Positions 16,483-25,742 of a stretch of 64,000 nt of DNA are shown here, in pieces. The stretch comes from Flavipsychrobacter sp. (GTDB taxonomy: Bacteria; Bacteroidota; Bacteroidia; Chitinophagales; Chitinophagaceae): NCBI GenBank assembly GCA_021155965.1, contig JAJNBJ010000001.1, positions 276,906 through 340,905 on the forward strand. Reading direction: 5' to 3'. How positions within the stretch are numbered: the stretch's first letter is position 1; every line of letters begins with the position of its first letter. The notes beneath the pieces were generated by a model. It worked only from the letters and a program-made list of their open reading frames with translations. It was not told the origin of the DNA and searched no databases. A program made the translations under genes and the position numbers.

Positions 16483-16911
16483 ATGTTAAAACAAAATATA
16501 ACCGTTGCAGCAGATGCGGTTGTGTTCAGGAAATTGGGGCACAAGCTGCAGTTACTGCTCATAAAACGCGGCAATGAACCTTTCAAGGGTATGTGGGCGC
16601 TGCCCGGTGGATTTGTAGAAGATGATGAGGAGCTGGAAACAGCAGCCATGCGTGAGCTGGAAGAAGAGACGGGCCTGAAGCTAACCTCATTAAAACAATT
16701 GCACGCCTTTGGCAAAGTAGGCCGCGATCCACGCGGCAGGTGTATATCCATCACTCATTACGCTATTGTTGAATCAGACCATGAGGTAGCTGGCGGCGAT
16801 GATGCCTCACATGCAGAGTGGGTGAACCTTGAAGAGATCACCGAACTGGCCTTCGACCATATGGAAGTGCTGGAGTTTGCTGTGCGTGAGTTGGCGCCGC
16901 AGCTGAAGTAG
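16483..16911 (+). CDS. Nudix hydrolase
   Basis: A 142-residue cytoplasmic pyrophosphohydrolase. The Nudix box is complete: GGFVEDDEELETAAMREL with the following EEETGL fits G-x5-E-x7-R-E-U-x-E-E-x-G-U, supplying the metal-binding glutamates. The beginning (TVAADAVVFRKLGHKLQLLL) and the PFKGMWALPGG strand resemble the Bacteroidota NrtR-type or ADP-ribose-like Nudix subgroup, but no DNA-binding tail is present, so a catalytic role is more likely. The substrate cannot be assigned. It lies 27 bases after rseP on the same strand and ends one base before the lysC stop on the opposite strand. Confidence 0.92.
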   Translation: MLKQNITVAADAVVFRKLGHKLQLLLIKRGNEPFKGMWALPGGFVEDDEELETAAMRELEEETGLKLTSLKQLHAFGKVGRDPRGRCISITHYAIVESDHEVAGGDDASHAEWVNLEEITELAFDHMEVLEFAVRELAPQLK

Positions 16912-16912
16912 C

Positions 16913-18178
16913 CTACTTCATCACAACTTGCAAAGTCTTTCGGGTTTCCTGTCTCAGCAGTATTTGCTTGTCTTTGGTAAGTTCAAAAACGATCTCAGGG
17001 TTGAAGTGGCGGATTGTCAATAGATGTACATTCTCGTTGGTGGAGACTTTGTAATCTTTACCTAATGCCTGTATCAATGATTTCACTTTATCCTCGCGGT
17101 TATCAATACAGGCAATGAAGCTGATGGCTGCATTCTGTATGAGGTTGATCTTCACCTTCAGGTCGTGGAAGATGCTGTAGAGTTTGCTTAGGTTGTCTTC
17201 GGTGATGAAGGAGAAGTCTTTGGTGGTTACCTGTATCAGCACCTGGTTGTCTTTCAGTACAATGATAGGCGGATAGTGCGATGCATCAACCTCGCTCTTA
17301 ATTACGGAGCCGGGTATATTCTTATCGAGGAAGCATTTTACATACAGTGGTATGCCTGCATTCTGCAGCGGCTTAATGGTTTTGGGGTGAATGATCTGGG
17401 CGCCGTAGAAAGCCATTTCAATCACTTCGTTGAAGGATATGGCGTCTATTTTAACGGTGTTTGGGAATAGTTTAGGGTCGGCGTTTTGCAGACCGGCAAC
17501 GTCTTTCCATATGGTAACTGATTCGCCGTGGAGCATAGATGCGAGGAGGGCTGCGGTATAGTCGGAGCCTTCGCGGCCGAGGGTTACAGATTTACCATCT
17601 TCTGTTGAGCCGATGAAACCTTGTGTTATCAATACTTTACCCTGCCTTAATATACCGCCGAGAATTGACTCTGCATTGTGCCTGGAGTATCCCCAGTCTA
17701 CCACGCCATCGCGGTAGGTGTTGTCTGTGCGAAGTACATTGCGGATGTCCACCCACTCATTAGCAATGCCATTTTGAGTGAGGTAGAAAGAGAACATACG
17801 TGATGAAAGCAGCTCACCCATGCATACTATCTGGTCGTAGGAATAATCGTAGCGGGTGGGGTCGACGTTCTTTACAGCCTGCTCCAGTTCGGCAAAGTGA
17901 CCTTTCAGCGCTTGCACTGCTACAGGGTAATGTTCTTCATTCAGCAGCGACTTGGCGTATTCAAGGTGCTGTTCTTCCAGTTGCTTTGTGGCAGCTACAG
18001 CGCGTATGCTATCACCCTTGCAGGCGAGGTTCACGATGTTCTCCAGCGCATTGGTGGTTTTACCAAGTGCTGATAATACAAGGAGTAACGAATCCTTTTC
18101 ATCTTTAATGATGGGCAGCAAAGCTGCCATCCTGCCTGCATCAGCTATAGACGCACCGCCAAATTTGTAAACACGCAT
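16913..18178 (-). CDS. lysC: Aspartate kinase (monofunctional)
   Basis: A 421-residue aspartokinase catalysing ATP-dependent phosphorylation of aspartate, the first step to lysine, threonine, methionine and diaminopimelate. The N-terminal KFGGAS motif (5-10) carries the catalytic lysine; the TLGREGSDYTAALLA segment and the DVAGLQNADPK loop bind substrate and nucleotide. The C-terminal 120 residues form ACT domains for feedback control. There is no homoserine dehydrogenase fusion. A threonine synthase-like gene is about 7 kb away but not in the same operon. hscA lies 63 bases upstream on the same strand, so the two could be co-transcribed. Confidence 0.95.
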   Translation of the reverse strand: MRVYKFGGASIADAGRMAALLPIIKDEKDSLLLVLSALGKTTNALENIVNLACKGDSIRAVAATKQLEEQHLEYAKSLLNEEHYPVAVQALKGHFAELEQAVKNVDPTRYDYSYDQIVCMGELLSSRMFSFYLTQNGIANEWVDIRNVLRTDNTYRDGVVDWGYSRHNAESILGGILRQGKVLITQGFIGSTEDGKSVTLGREGSDYTAALLASMLHGESVTIWKDVAGLQNADPKLFPNTVKIDAISFNEVIEMAFYGAQIIHPKTIKPLQNAGIPLYVKCFLDKNIPGSVIKSEVDASHYPPIIVLKDNQVLIQVTTKDFSFITEDNLSKLYSIFHDLKVKINLIQNAAISFIACIDNREDKVKSLIQALGKDYKVSTNENVHLLTIRHFNPEIVFELTKDKQILLRQETRKTLQVVMK

Positions 18179-18241
18179 AAAAAATTAAAAAGCAAAAATT
18201 AAAAGTAAAATTTTTTGTGTTAGGGAGGGCAAAGATAAAAA

Positions 18242-20101
18242 TTAAATCACTTTCTTTCCACGCATTGCATCCTTCAGCGCTGAATCCATTACACGCTCTG
18301 CATACGGGCGTGATACTTCATTCAGTGTTTCGGTTGCTTTGTGCACAAGATCTTTATCTTTTGCGGCTATTGCATCGCGCAGTTGCTGCATATGCTCGTT
18401 GGTAGTTGCCACTTCTTCAGCGGTAAGAAATTCTTTGTGTTTAACCAGGAATTTCTCTGTGGTGTCCAACATTTGTTGTGCTTCTGTGGTTGCTTCAACC
18501 AGTGCACGGACCTTTATATCATCTTTAGCATGGGTGAGAGAGTCCAGAAGCATTTTTTCTACTTCTTCGTCTGTGAGGCCATATTGTGGTTTCACATCTA
18601 TGCTTTGTGCTACGCCACTGCGCAGTTCCGTTGCGCTTACTTTCAGGATGCCGTCGGCATCTATCAGGAAGGTTACTTCTACATTAGGCAATCCTGCGGG
18701 CATGCCGGGAATACCGGTGAGATTGAACTCTGCCAGCTTGCGGTTGTCCTGTACCAAATCGCGCTCGCCCTGGAAAACGGATATGCGCATGCCGCTTTGC
18801 CCGTCTTTTTGGGTAGTGTACTGTCTGCCTGCTTTGTTGGGTATTTTGGAGTTGCGTGGAATGAGCACATCCATCAGTCCGCCCATGGTTTCTATGCCCA
18901 GGGAAAGCGGAGTTACATCCAGCAGCAGCATTTCGGTATTGTTGCCGGCAAGTATATCTGCCTGCACGGCTGCGCCGAGTGCTACTACTTCATCGGGGTT
19001 CATGCTGTCGAACACCTCTTTGCCAAAGAACTGACGGACACTTTCCTTTACTAATGGTACACGGGTGGAGCCGCCAACCATTACCACTGCGTCTATTTGT
19101 TCAGCCTTCAGCCCTGCATCTCTCAGGGAGTTTTGGCATGCGGTAATGGTACGGTCTATAAGTGGTTGTATAAGCTTGTTGAATTGTTCTTTTGTGAGGC
19201 TAACCGGTGTATCGTCAATTGTTCCCTGATACACCTCGTTGGTTGTTAAATGTACTTTCGCCTGTTCCGCCTTTACGCGGAATTGTTGTGCAAGCGATTT
19301 AAAGTTGTGCAACTCATTATCTGTAATACCTGTTTGTTCCTGCCAATACTTCACTATGGTATTATCCATGTCGTCTCCGCCCAGGTAAGTATCGCCGTTG
19401 GTGGAGAGTACTTCAAAAATGCCGTTGTTTATGGTGAGAATAGAAATGTCGAATGTGCCACCGCCAAGGTCGTACACCGCTATTGTGCGTTCATCGGCAT
19501 GTTTAGTACCGAGTCCATAAGCCAGGCTGGCTGCGGTTGGTTCGTTAATAATGCGCAGCACATCTAGCCCGGCAAGCCGGCCTGCATCGCGTGTAGCCTG
19601 ACGCTGGGCATCATTAAAATATGCCGGCACCGTAATAACTGCCTTGGTGATGGATACCTTTAAAATATGTTCTGCACGTTTCTTTAGTTCTTTGAGGATA
19701 TAGGATGATAACTCGATCGGTGAATAGAATTTATCGCCCACCTGTATTTTTACGAGGGCATCAGTATTATCATCTATAATGTGGTATGCAAAAAAACCTG
19801 CGTCTTTACTTACATCGCGGTACGATTTGCCCATCAGCCGTTTTACAGAATAGATAGTGCGTTCCGGTTGAGCAACAAGTAACTCCTTTGCGGGGTTACC
19901 TACCGTTGTATTGCCATATTCGTCAAAGTGAACTATAGAAGGTACCAGTGCAAGGCCATCAATATCCTTCAGGGCTATTGGTTCATGGCTGTCGCCACGC
20001 ACAATAGCTATAAGGCTATTGGTGGTGCCGAGGTCTATCCCTACAATAATTTCTTCCTGCTGAATGCTGCCTGTAACAAGATTGATGGCTACTTTGCCCA
20101 T
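18242..20101 (-). CDS. hscA: Hsp70-type chaperone, HscA-like
   Basis: A 619-residue Hsp70. The ATPase domain has [16 protein letters not shown] (phosphate 1), [14 protein letters not shown] and [13 protein letters not shown] (phosphate 2); the substrate-binding domain has [11 protein letters not shown]. The N-terminal extension ([13 protein letters not shown]) and the lack of a long DnaK-type C-terminal tail fit the HscA group, which helps transfer iron-sulfur clusters from the scaffold protein IscU. No isc genes or hscB are nearby, so the assignment to HscA rather than a second DnaK rests on the sequence itself. It is probably transcribed ahead of lysC. Confidence 0.9.
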   Translation of the reverse strand: MGKVAINLVTGSIQQEEIIVGIDLGTTNSLIAIVRGDSHEPIALKDIDGLALVPSIVHFDEYGNTTVGNPAKELLVAQPERTIYSVKRLMGKSYRDVSKDAGFFAYHIIDDNTDALVKIQVGDKFYSPIELSSYILKELKKRAEHILKVSITKAVITVPAYFNDAQRQATRDAGRLAGLDVLRIINEPTAASLAYGLGTKHADERTIAVYDLGGGTFDISILTINNGIFEVLSTNGDTYLGGDDMDNTIVKYWQEQTGITDNELHNFKSLAQQFRVKAEQAKVHLTTNEVYQGTIDDTPVSLTKEQFNKLIQPLIDRTITACQNSLRDAGLKAEQIDAVVMVGGSTRVPLVKESVRQFFGKEVFDSMNPDEVVALGAAVQADILAGNNTEMLLLDVTPLSLGIETMGGLMDVLIPRNSKIPNKAGRQYTTQKDGQSGMRISVFQGERDLVQDNRKLAEFNLTGIPGMPAGLPNVEVTFLIDADGILKVSATELRSGVAQSIDVKPQYGLTDEEVEKMLLDSLTHAKDDIKVRALVEATTEAQQMLDTTEKFLVKHKEFLTAEEVATTNEHMQQLRDAIAAKDKDLVHKATETLNEVSRPYAERVMDSALKDAMRGKKVI

Positions 20102-20314
20102 ATTTTAAAAAACTGAGGTGCAAAGGTAGCTCATAATGGCTGAATGCCCGCCCGGATGAAAAACCCGTTCGGACGGGGCTTAATGGCGCATTGCTTAATT
20201 GGTTATGGCTGCATTGGTATTGCTGATATTATACATGTAATATATGCTCAAGTTGTTTAGGCTATTCCATGTGCAACAGAAATGGCGTATTATTGTAGTC
20301 CGGCAAAAGTTTTT

Positions 20315-20812
20315 ATGCAACGGCAGTTAGCTATAATTTGTCTTTTTATAAGTGTCTTTTTCAGCTCTTGCGTGTTCGACCGCAAGGCGCGGGTTGACCT
20401 TTGCCGGGAAATAAGCGCCACTAATGACTCTCTCTACACCCTTACTCGGGAATGGCATATGCAACTGGATAAGGCCGCACGGGTGAGAAATTTCTCGATA
20501 CTACGCGAGAACCGTATAAAACTGGGCCAATTCATCAGCCGGAGGCGGTCGGCAGTGGCTAACCTGGAGTTACCTGCTGATGCTGAAACCCTGAGACAAA
20601 GTGAAGATGTATTTTTATCCAACCAGTCGGCTGTAATAGCTGATGTTTATCCCCGGTTTGAAGCCTATAATGACCTGACACCAGACAGCACCATCCAAAG
20701 AATGCTGATGACCGTGAAAGGCGACGAAGACAATGTGCTTGCCTGGAAGCTGACCATCAAAAAATCGATGGAGGCTTTTATTAAGAAGCATGGGTTGAAA
20801 ATACCGAAGTAG
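20315..20812 (+). CDS. Small lipoprotein of unknown function
   Basis: I place the start at the ATG at 20315 (165 residues) rather than the in-frame ATG at 20282, because the lipoprotein signal begins there: MQRQLAIICLFISVFFSSC, with the lipobox cysteine at residue 19. The mature part is helical, with two or three amphipathic helices of the four-helix-bundle type, and carries no recognisable motif. It should be anchored in a membrane facing the periplasm. It has no obvious operon partner: hscA diverges upstream and a toxin-antitoxin pair follows after about 80 bases with its own promoter box. Confidence 0.75.
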   Translation: MQRQLAIICLFISVFFSSCVFDRKARVDLCREISATNDSLYTLTREWHMQLDKAARVRNFSILRENRIKLGQFISRRRSAVANLELPADAETLRQSEDVFLSNQSAVIADVYPRFEAYNDLTPDSTIQRMLMTVKGDEDNVLAWKLTIKKSMEAFIKKHGLKIPK

Positions 20813-20873
20813 GAGTTTTCTTAAATTTTGATAAATTTCCTATTTAGCTCACCTGTATTCATCAATTATTAAT

Positions 20874-20881
20874 TAAATTTG
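20874..20881 (+). promoter_or_regulatory. TAnnTTTG promoter box of the first toxin-antitoxin pair
   Basis: TAAATTTG matches the Bacteroidota -7 box and ends 15 bases before the antitoxin ATG at 20897. Confidence 0.45.
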
Positions 20882-20896
20882 AGTAAATGAGTGTAT

Positions 20897-21157
20897 ATGA
20901 GTACTGCTGAATTAAAAGAATTAAAGAAAGAAATAAAAAAATATATCGAACATGCAGATGAGCGAGCAGTTCGCATGGTATATGGAATGATAGAGGCTGA
21001 TTCAAAAAACGAACGCGACACTTATCAATTAACGCCCGAGCAAGAAGCTATTTTAGATAGGCGTATGGAGCGGGACAAAAAAGGTCTTACAAAGTATTCT
21101 ACATGGGAGGAAGTTGAAAAGCGCATCAAACAGAAAGCGAAAAAGCATGGAATATAA
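20897..21157 (+). CDS. Antitoxin of a ParE/RelE-type pair
   Basis: An 86-residue protein from the ATG at 20897; a GTG at 20891 is also in frame. The N-terminal half (KKEIKKYIEHADERAVRMVY) is a helix of the kind found in small Bacteroidota addiction-module antitoxins, followed by a loop and a lysine-rich C-terminal helix that would wrap the toxin. No DNA-binding fold is obvious. The toxin gene starts inside its 3' end with an 11-base overlap, which ensures coupled translation. A related antitoxin (shared pattern I-x2-ADxRxV-x2-MxEAD/EED) lies 4 kb downstream, beyond smc. Confidence 0.82.
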   Translation: MSTAELKELKKEIKKYIEHADERAVRMVYGMIEADSKNERDTYQLTPEQEAILDRRMERDKKGLTKYSTWEEVEKRIKQKAKKHGI

Positions 21158-21425
21158 TATTACTCTTTCTGATGATGCAGAAGATGATATTTTTACCGCC
21201 TACATTTGGTATGAACAGCAGAAACAGGGCCTAGGAGATGAGTTTAAAAACGCGGTAAAAAATGCAGTGACATCAATAAAATTAAACCCTCTTTATTTTA
21301 GTTATCGCAGAAAGAATACCAGAGGTTACATCGTAAAGGGCTTTCCTTATATAGTTTTGTTTTACATAAAGCGAAACAATATTTATGTCAATGCTGTATT
21401 TCATATGAGCAGAAAGCGCAAGTAG
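21147..21425 (+). CDS. ParE/RelE-family toxin
   Basis: A 92-residue protein from the ATG at 21147; an earlier in-frame ATG at 21114 would add 11 lysine-rich residues lying inside the antitoxin and is not family-like. The order of elements is that of the ParE/RelE fold: a strand (YNITLSDDAEDDI), a long helix pair (AYIWYEQQKQGLGDEF), LNPLYFSYRRKNTRGYIVKG, then the strands FPYIVLFYIKRNNIYVNAVFH. ParE toxins poison gyrase and RelE toxins cut mRNA; the sequence does not settle which. It forms an overlapping pair with the upstream antitoxin, directly before smc. Confidence 0.88.
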   Translation: MEYNITLSDDAEDDIFTAYIWYEQQKQGLGDEFKNAVKNAVTSIKLNPLYFSYRRKNTRGYIVKGFPYIVLFYIKRNNIYVNAVFHMSRKRK

Positions 21426-21492
21426 CCTTACTTGCAAGATTATTAAATATCCACACCCTGCTTTTTAAGGCTATTTCTTTTCACTTTTAGTT

Positions 21493-21500
21493 TATTTTTG
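21493..21500 (+). promoter_or_regulatory. TAnnTTTG promoter box for smc
   Basis: TATTTTTG ends 23 bases before the smc start codon; an SD-like TCCTCCT complement is absent on the coding strand. Confidence 0.4.
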
Positions 21501-21523
21501 TCTTCCTCCTAAATTTTTTTGCT

Positions 21524-24500
21524 TTGAAATTAAAGTCGCTTGAGATAAAAGGGTTTAAGTCGTTTGCCGACAAGACCCACGTGGTTTTAGATAACCCGAT
21601 AACCGGTATTGTGGGGCCGAATGGCTGCGGCAAATCGAACATAGTAGATGCTATACGCTGGGTGATAGGTGAGCACAAGATAAAATCGCTGCGTTCTGAT
21701 AACCTGGATGACCTCATATTCAATGGTTCGCGCACACGTACTGCATCGGGTATGGCTGAAGTATCGCTTACTTTTGAAAATACCCGCAACCTTCTGCCTA
21801 CTGAATTTACCACAGTTACGATTACACGCAAATTTTATAAGAGTGGTGAGAGTGAATATCGGCTAAACGATGTAAGCTGCCGCCTGAAAGATATCCATAA
21901 CCTGTTTCTTGATACAGGTGTGAGCAATGATAGCTACGCCATCATAGAACTGGGCATGGTGGATGACATTATTAAAGATAAAGATGGCGCACGCCGCCGT
22001 ATGCTGGAGCAGGCTGCCGGTATCTCTATCTACAAAACGCGTAAAAAAGAAGCCAAACAAAAGCTGGAAGCTACCGAACTGGATATAGCACGTATAGAAG
22101 ACCTGCTTTTTGAAATAGGCAACAACCTGCGCACGCTGGAAAGCCAGGCAAAGAAAGCTGAGCGCTTCTTCCAGATAAAGGGTGAATACAAAGAGGTGAG
22201 CATAGAACTTGCCAAGGCATCGCTGGAGCATTTTAATGAGCAGTATAAGACACTGAACGAACAGAGCGATACTGAAACAGACAAGAAAGCACAATTGGAA
22301 GCATTTGTTGCTACCGAGGAGGCGGCTGTGGAACAGCAAAAAGTGGCGCTGATAACAAAAGAGCAGGAGCTGAGCGGATTGCAGAAGCAATTCAATGAGT
22401 TGATAAACAGGGTGCGCCAACTGGAGAATGATAAAAAACTTGCTGCGCAACGTTTGGAGCATCTGAAAGAGCGTGAGAAGACCCTCAGGGACTTTTTATC
22501 AGGTGCGGGTGGACAGGAAAAGAAGTTGGAAGACTCGATCGCATTCACTGAGAAGCAGATAACAGAAGAAACCGCAACGATTGAAAAAATAAGGCAGGAG
22601 CTGGAAACTTTGCGCTCAACGGTAGATGAGAAGAGGCTGGCGTTTGATGAAAAGAAACAAGTGCTGGAGCAATTGAGAAGCGATTACCAGCAAAAACAGC
22701 GCAGCCAGTTTGAGGCAGAAAAGAAGGTGGCGATAGCGGATACATCGGTAATGAACCTGCAGCGCAGCCAGCAGCAGGTGCAGGACGAACGCACGCAGAG
22801 AACTGCTCAGGTAACACAACTTACTGCAGAGCGGAAGGACACAGACGATCAACTGGCAGATAAGCAGGATGAACTGCAGGACCTTGTTACTAAGCACGAA
22901 GAGGTAAAAGCCAAAATATTAGAGAGCCAGGAGCAAATGGAAGGGCTGCGTGCCAAACTGGTGGAAGAGAACAGGAAGCTGGATAGCCGCCGCAACGAGC
23001 ACGACCTGCTGAAATCGCTGGTGGATAGTTTGGAAGGTTACCCGGACAGTATCAAGTTCCTGAAGAAGAACCAGGAGTGGAATAATGATGCGCCACTGTT
23101 ATCGGATGTATTCGTGGTAAAGAATGAATACAGGACTGCATTAGAAAATGTACTGGACAATTACCTGAACTACTATTTAGTGGCCAATACGGCAGAAGCT
23201 GCGAAAGCTGTAGCCCTGCTGGATGCCAATAAAAAAGGTAAAGCAAACTTCTTTGTGCTTGATCATTTGGGCGAGTACAAGCAATCGGCATCAGATGCGC
23301 CTGCTGATGCGATACCTGCTCTGAGTGTAGTAACAGTTGATGAGCAATATGGTGAACTTGCCAAGCATTTGCTTGGGCATGTGTATATAACCAATGAAGG
23401 CACTGATATTACCCAGGTAGAACTGAAGAACGGCAATGTGCTGGTAGCGCAGAACGGCAAGATGATCCGCGGTAAGTACACATTTGGTGGTGGTTCTATT
23501 GGTTTGTTCGAGGGGAATAAAATAGGCCGTGCGAAGAATTTGGAGCGTCTTGCGAAGGAAATAGCAGAGCTTACTGCAACTACTGCGGAGCTGAAACAGT
23601 TCATAGCTGATACGCAAACACAGATAACCGGCTTTAATAACGAACTGAGCGATAAGGCTATTGAACAAACCCGCCAGGAAATAAACCGCCTGCAAAACCA
23701 CAGCCTGAACCTGGGCCACAGGATAGAGAATTTTGAGCACATGAACCAGAATGCTGATCGCCGCCTGCAGGAGATACAGGAGCAACTGGACCATACGCAC
23801 GAGAGCATACAGGACACCAGGGATGAGCTGGCCTCTATTACCGATGCTTTGAAAGAATTGCAACAGAGTATACAAAATGCTGAAGGTGACTTTAAAGCTG
23901 TAGAACAGGCGTTCAACGAGATAACACAACAGTACAATAACCAGAACATAGCCTATACCCGCCAGCACAGCAAGCTGGATACGCTGAAGCAGGAACTGGA
24001 ATTCCGTACCAACCAGTTGGCTGACCTGAAAAAGCAGATAACTGAGAACAGCGACCAACTACAACAGATAAGCGGGCAACTGGAAGAAACAGAAAAGCTG
24101 CTACATGCGGGCGATAATGAACTGTATGAGTTGCTGAGCCGTAAAGAGACTGACGAACGCACACTGAATGAGAAAGACCGTGCATACTATGAAATGCGCA
24201 ACAACATAAGCGCACAGGAAGGCCAGCTGAACCAGAAGCGCCGTGAGAAAGAACATGCGGAGGCGATACTTACCGGTATAAAGGATAAGCTGAATACCAT
24301 GAAGCTGCAGGTGGCAGGTATGAGTGAGCGCCTTGCGATAGAATTCAAAGTGGTGCTGGACGAGATACTGGACCAGCCACGCACAGGCGAGCAGACCATT
24401 GAAGAGCTTACCGCCGATGCTGAGAAGATGAAGAAGCGCCTGGACAACATGGGCGAAGTGAACCCCACGGCTATTGAGGCCTACAGCGAAATGAAGGTGC

Positions 24501-25054
24501 GTAACGACTTTATTGCTGAACAGCGCGATGACCTGGTGAATGCGAAGGAGTCGTTATTGAGTACCATAGAAGAAGTGGAGAATACGGCTAACACCAAATT
24601 CAGCGAGACTTTTGATATGGTGCGCAAGAACTTTGTGCAGGTATTCAAAGCGCTGTTTACCGAGGATGATAATTGTGACCTGCGCCTGACAGATCCGGAT
24701 AATATGGCTGACAGCAATATAGAAATATACGCACAGCCTAAGGGTAAGAAGCCGAGTACGCTTACGCAGCTATCGGGAGGGGAGAAGACGCTTACTTCTA
24801 CGGCGTTCCTGTTTGCGATATACCTCATAAAGCCAGCACCGTTCTGCATATTAGATGAGGTGGATGCGCCGCTGGATGATGCCAACGTTGGCAAGTTCAC
24901 CACTATGATACGCAAGTTCTCGGATAACTCGCAGTTCATCATTGTTACCCACAACAAGCAGACCATGGCTGCCGTGGATGTAATATATGGTGTGACGATG
25001 CAGGAACCTGGTGTGAGCAAGCTGGTGCCGGTGGATTTCAGGAGTTTGAATTAA
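21524..25054 (+). CDS. smc: Chromosome segregation protein SMC
   Basis: A 1176-residue ATPase that compacts and segregates the chromosome together with ScpA/ScpB (not in this window). The start is a TTG, giving MKLKSLEIKGFKSFADKTHV exactly as in the family. Walker A is GPNGCGKSN (31-39). Two long coiled coils (about 170-500 and 670-1000) flank a hinge (about 510-665). The C-terminal head has the signature LSGGEK (about 1083) and Walker B FCILDEVDAPLDD (about 1106). All ATPase motifs are intact. A perfect palindromic terminator follows 22 bases after the stop. It is flanked on both sides by related toxin-antitoxin pairs on the same strand. Confidence 0.98.
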   Translation: MKLKSLEIKGFKSFADKTHVVLDNPITGIVGPNGCGKSNIVDAIRWVIGEHKIKSLRSDNLDDLIFNGSRTRTASGMAEVSLTFENTRNLLPTEFTTVTITRKFYKSGESEYRLNDVSCRLKDIHNLFLDTGVSNDSYAIIELGMVDDIIKDKDGARRRMLEQAAGISIYKTRKKEAKQKLEATELDIARIEDLLFEIGNNLRTLESQAKKAERFFQIKGEYKEVSIELAKASLEHFNEQYKTLNEQSDTETDKKAQLEAFVATEEAAVEQQKVALITKEQELSGLQKQFNELINRVRQLENDKKLAAQRLEHLKEREKTLRDFLSGAGGQEKKLEDSIAFTEKQITEETATIEKIRQELETLRSTVDEKRLAFDEKKQVLEQLRSDYQQKQRSQFEAEKKVAIADTSVMNLQRSQQQVQDERTQRTAQVTQLTAERKDTDDQLADKQDELQDLVTKHEEVKAKILESQEQMEGLRAKLVEENRKLDSRRNEHDLLKSLVDSLEGYPDSIKFLKKNQEWNNDAPLLSDVFVVKNEYRTALENVLDNYLNYYLVANTAEAAKAVALLDANKKGKANFFVLDHLGEYKQSASDAPADAIPALSVVTVDEQYGELAKHLLGHVYITNEGTDITQVELKNGNVLVAQNGKMIRGKYTFGGGSIGLFEGNKIGRAKNLERLAKEIAELTATTAELKQFIADTQTQITGFNNELSDKAIEQTRQEINRLQNHSLNLGHRIENFEHMNQNADRRLQEIQEQLDHTHESIQDTRDELASITDALKELQQSIQNAEGDFKAVEQAFNEITQQYNNQNIAYTRQHSKLDTLKQELEFRTNQLADLKKQITENSDQLQQISGQLEETEKLLHAGDNELYELLSRKETDERTLNEKDRAYYEMRNNISAQEGQLNQKRREKEHAEAILTGIKDKLNTMKLQVAGMSERLAIEFKVVLDEILDQPRTGEQTIEELTADAEKMKKRLDNMGEVNPTAIEAYSEMKVRNDFIAEQRDDLVNAKESLLSTIEEVENTANTKFSETFDMVRKNFVQVFKALFTEDDNCDLRLTDPDNMADSNIEIYAQPKGKKPSTLTQLSGGEKTLTSTAFLFAIYLIKPAPFCILDEVDAPLDDANVGKFTTMIRKFSDNSQFIIVTHNKQTMAAVDVIYGVTMQEPGVSKLVPVDFRSLN

Positions 25055-25076
25055 TTGACTATACTATGAATTTGTT

Positions 25077-25107
25077 AAAGTGCACCTATTAATAGGTGCA
25101 CTTTTTG
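25077..25107 (+). terminator. Palindromic terminator after smc
   Basis: A perfect 28-base palindrome (arms AAAGTGCACCTATT, 25077-25090, and its complement) is followed by more T. It would end smc transcription and separate it from the second toxin-antitoxin pair. Confidence 0.8.
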
Positions 25108-25115
25108 TATATTTG
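25108..25115 (+). promoter_or_regulatory. TAnnTTTG promoter box of the second toxin-antitoxin pair
   Basis: TATATTTG begins right after the smc terminator and ends 21 bases before the antitoxin start at 25137. Confidence 0.5.
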
Positions 25116-25136
25116 TATTGAGCCAAAGTAAATACT

Positions 25137-25379
25137 ATGCAGGCAAAGAATATTGAGGTGATACGAAAAGAAGTGATAGAGTATATCTCTGATGCAGATG
25201 ACCGAATGGTCAAGGTAATACATGCCATGCTTGAGGAAGACCGGAACGATGATTGGTGGGATGAGATAAGCGAAGAGCAGAAGGCATCAATTGAAAGAGG
25301 AATAAAGGACATGGAAGCAGGGAATACGACCTCCCATGCCGACATGGTAAAACTCTATAGCAAATGGCTTACGAAATAG
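25137..25379 (+). CDS. Antitoxin of a second ParE/RelE-type pair
   Basis: An 80-residue protein related to the antitoxin upstream of smc: RKEVIEYISDADDRMVKVIH aligns with the first-copy helix, followed by an acidic tryptophan-containing loop (DDWWDEISEEQKASIERG) and a C-terminal helix. Antitoxins of this pattern pair with ParE/RelE toxins in Bacteroidota. The toxin gene starts 16 bases before its stop, so translation is coupled. The last residues, after HADMVKLYSKW, would contact the toxin. A promoter box directly follows the smc terminator. Confidence 0.85.
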   Translation: MQAKNIEVIRKEVIEYISDADDRMVKVIHAMLEEDRNDDWWDEISEEQKASIERGIKDMEAGNTTSHADMVKLYSKWLTK

Positions 25380-25666
25380 TCTGGTCAGCTGAAGCCAGGC
25401 ATACATATCTTGCTATAATAGAGTATCTAAATAAAGAATGGTCTGAAAAGGAAGTGAGCAATTTTGTACTGAGAGTACATAACAAACTGATTTTGCTGAG
25501 CGCTCAACCTGCAATAGGCAGGGTTCACAAGAGAAAATACAAAGTTCATATTACGCTGGTCCACAAGAATGTTTCGCTGGTGTATCATATACGACCATTA
25601 AAAAAGGAGATCGTACTGCTTTCGTTTTGGGACAACAGGCAGGATCCGGCAAAATTCAAGCATTAA
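25364..25666 (+). CDS. ParE/RelE-family toxin, second copy
   Basis: A 100-residue ParE/RelE-fold protein: a first strand YEIVWSAEARHTYLAIIEYL, a second helix WSEKEVSNFVLRVHNKL, the turn QPAIGRVHKRK, and the C-terminal strands VSLVYHIRPLKKEIVLLSFW with DNRQDP. The layout is closer to Bacteroidota ParE than to mRNA-cleaving RelE because the C-terminal catalytic tyrosine/arginine cluster is not evident. It overlaps its antitoxin by 16 bases. The toxin differs clearly from the one before smc, although the antitoxins resemble each other. Confidence 0.88.
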   Translation: MAYEIVWSAEARHTYLAIIEYLNKEWSEKEVSNFVLRVHNKLILLSAQPAIGRVHKRKYKVHITLVHKNVSLVYHIRPLKKEIVLLSFWDNRQDPAKFKH

Positions 25667-25742
25667 CATTGAGCGGTTAATTAAAGTTAATAAGTATACA
25701 TCCCCTCTTACGGCGAAATACCTTAGCCTAACAAATTGTTTT

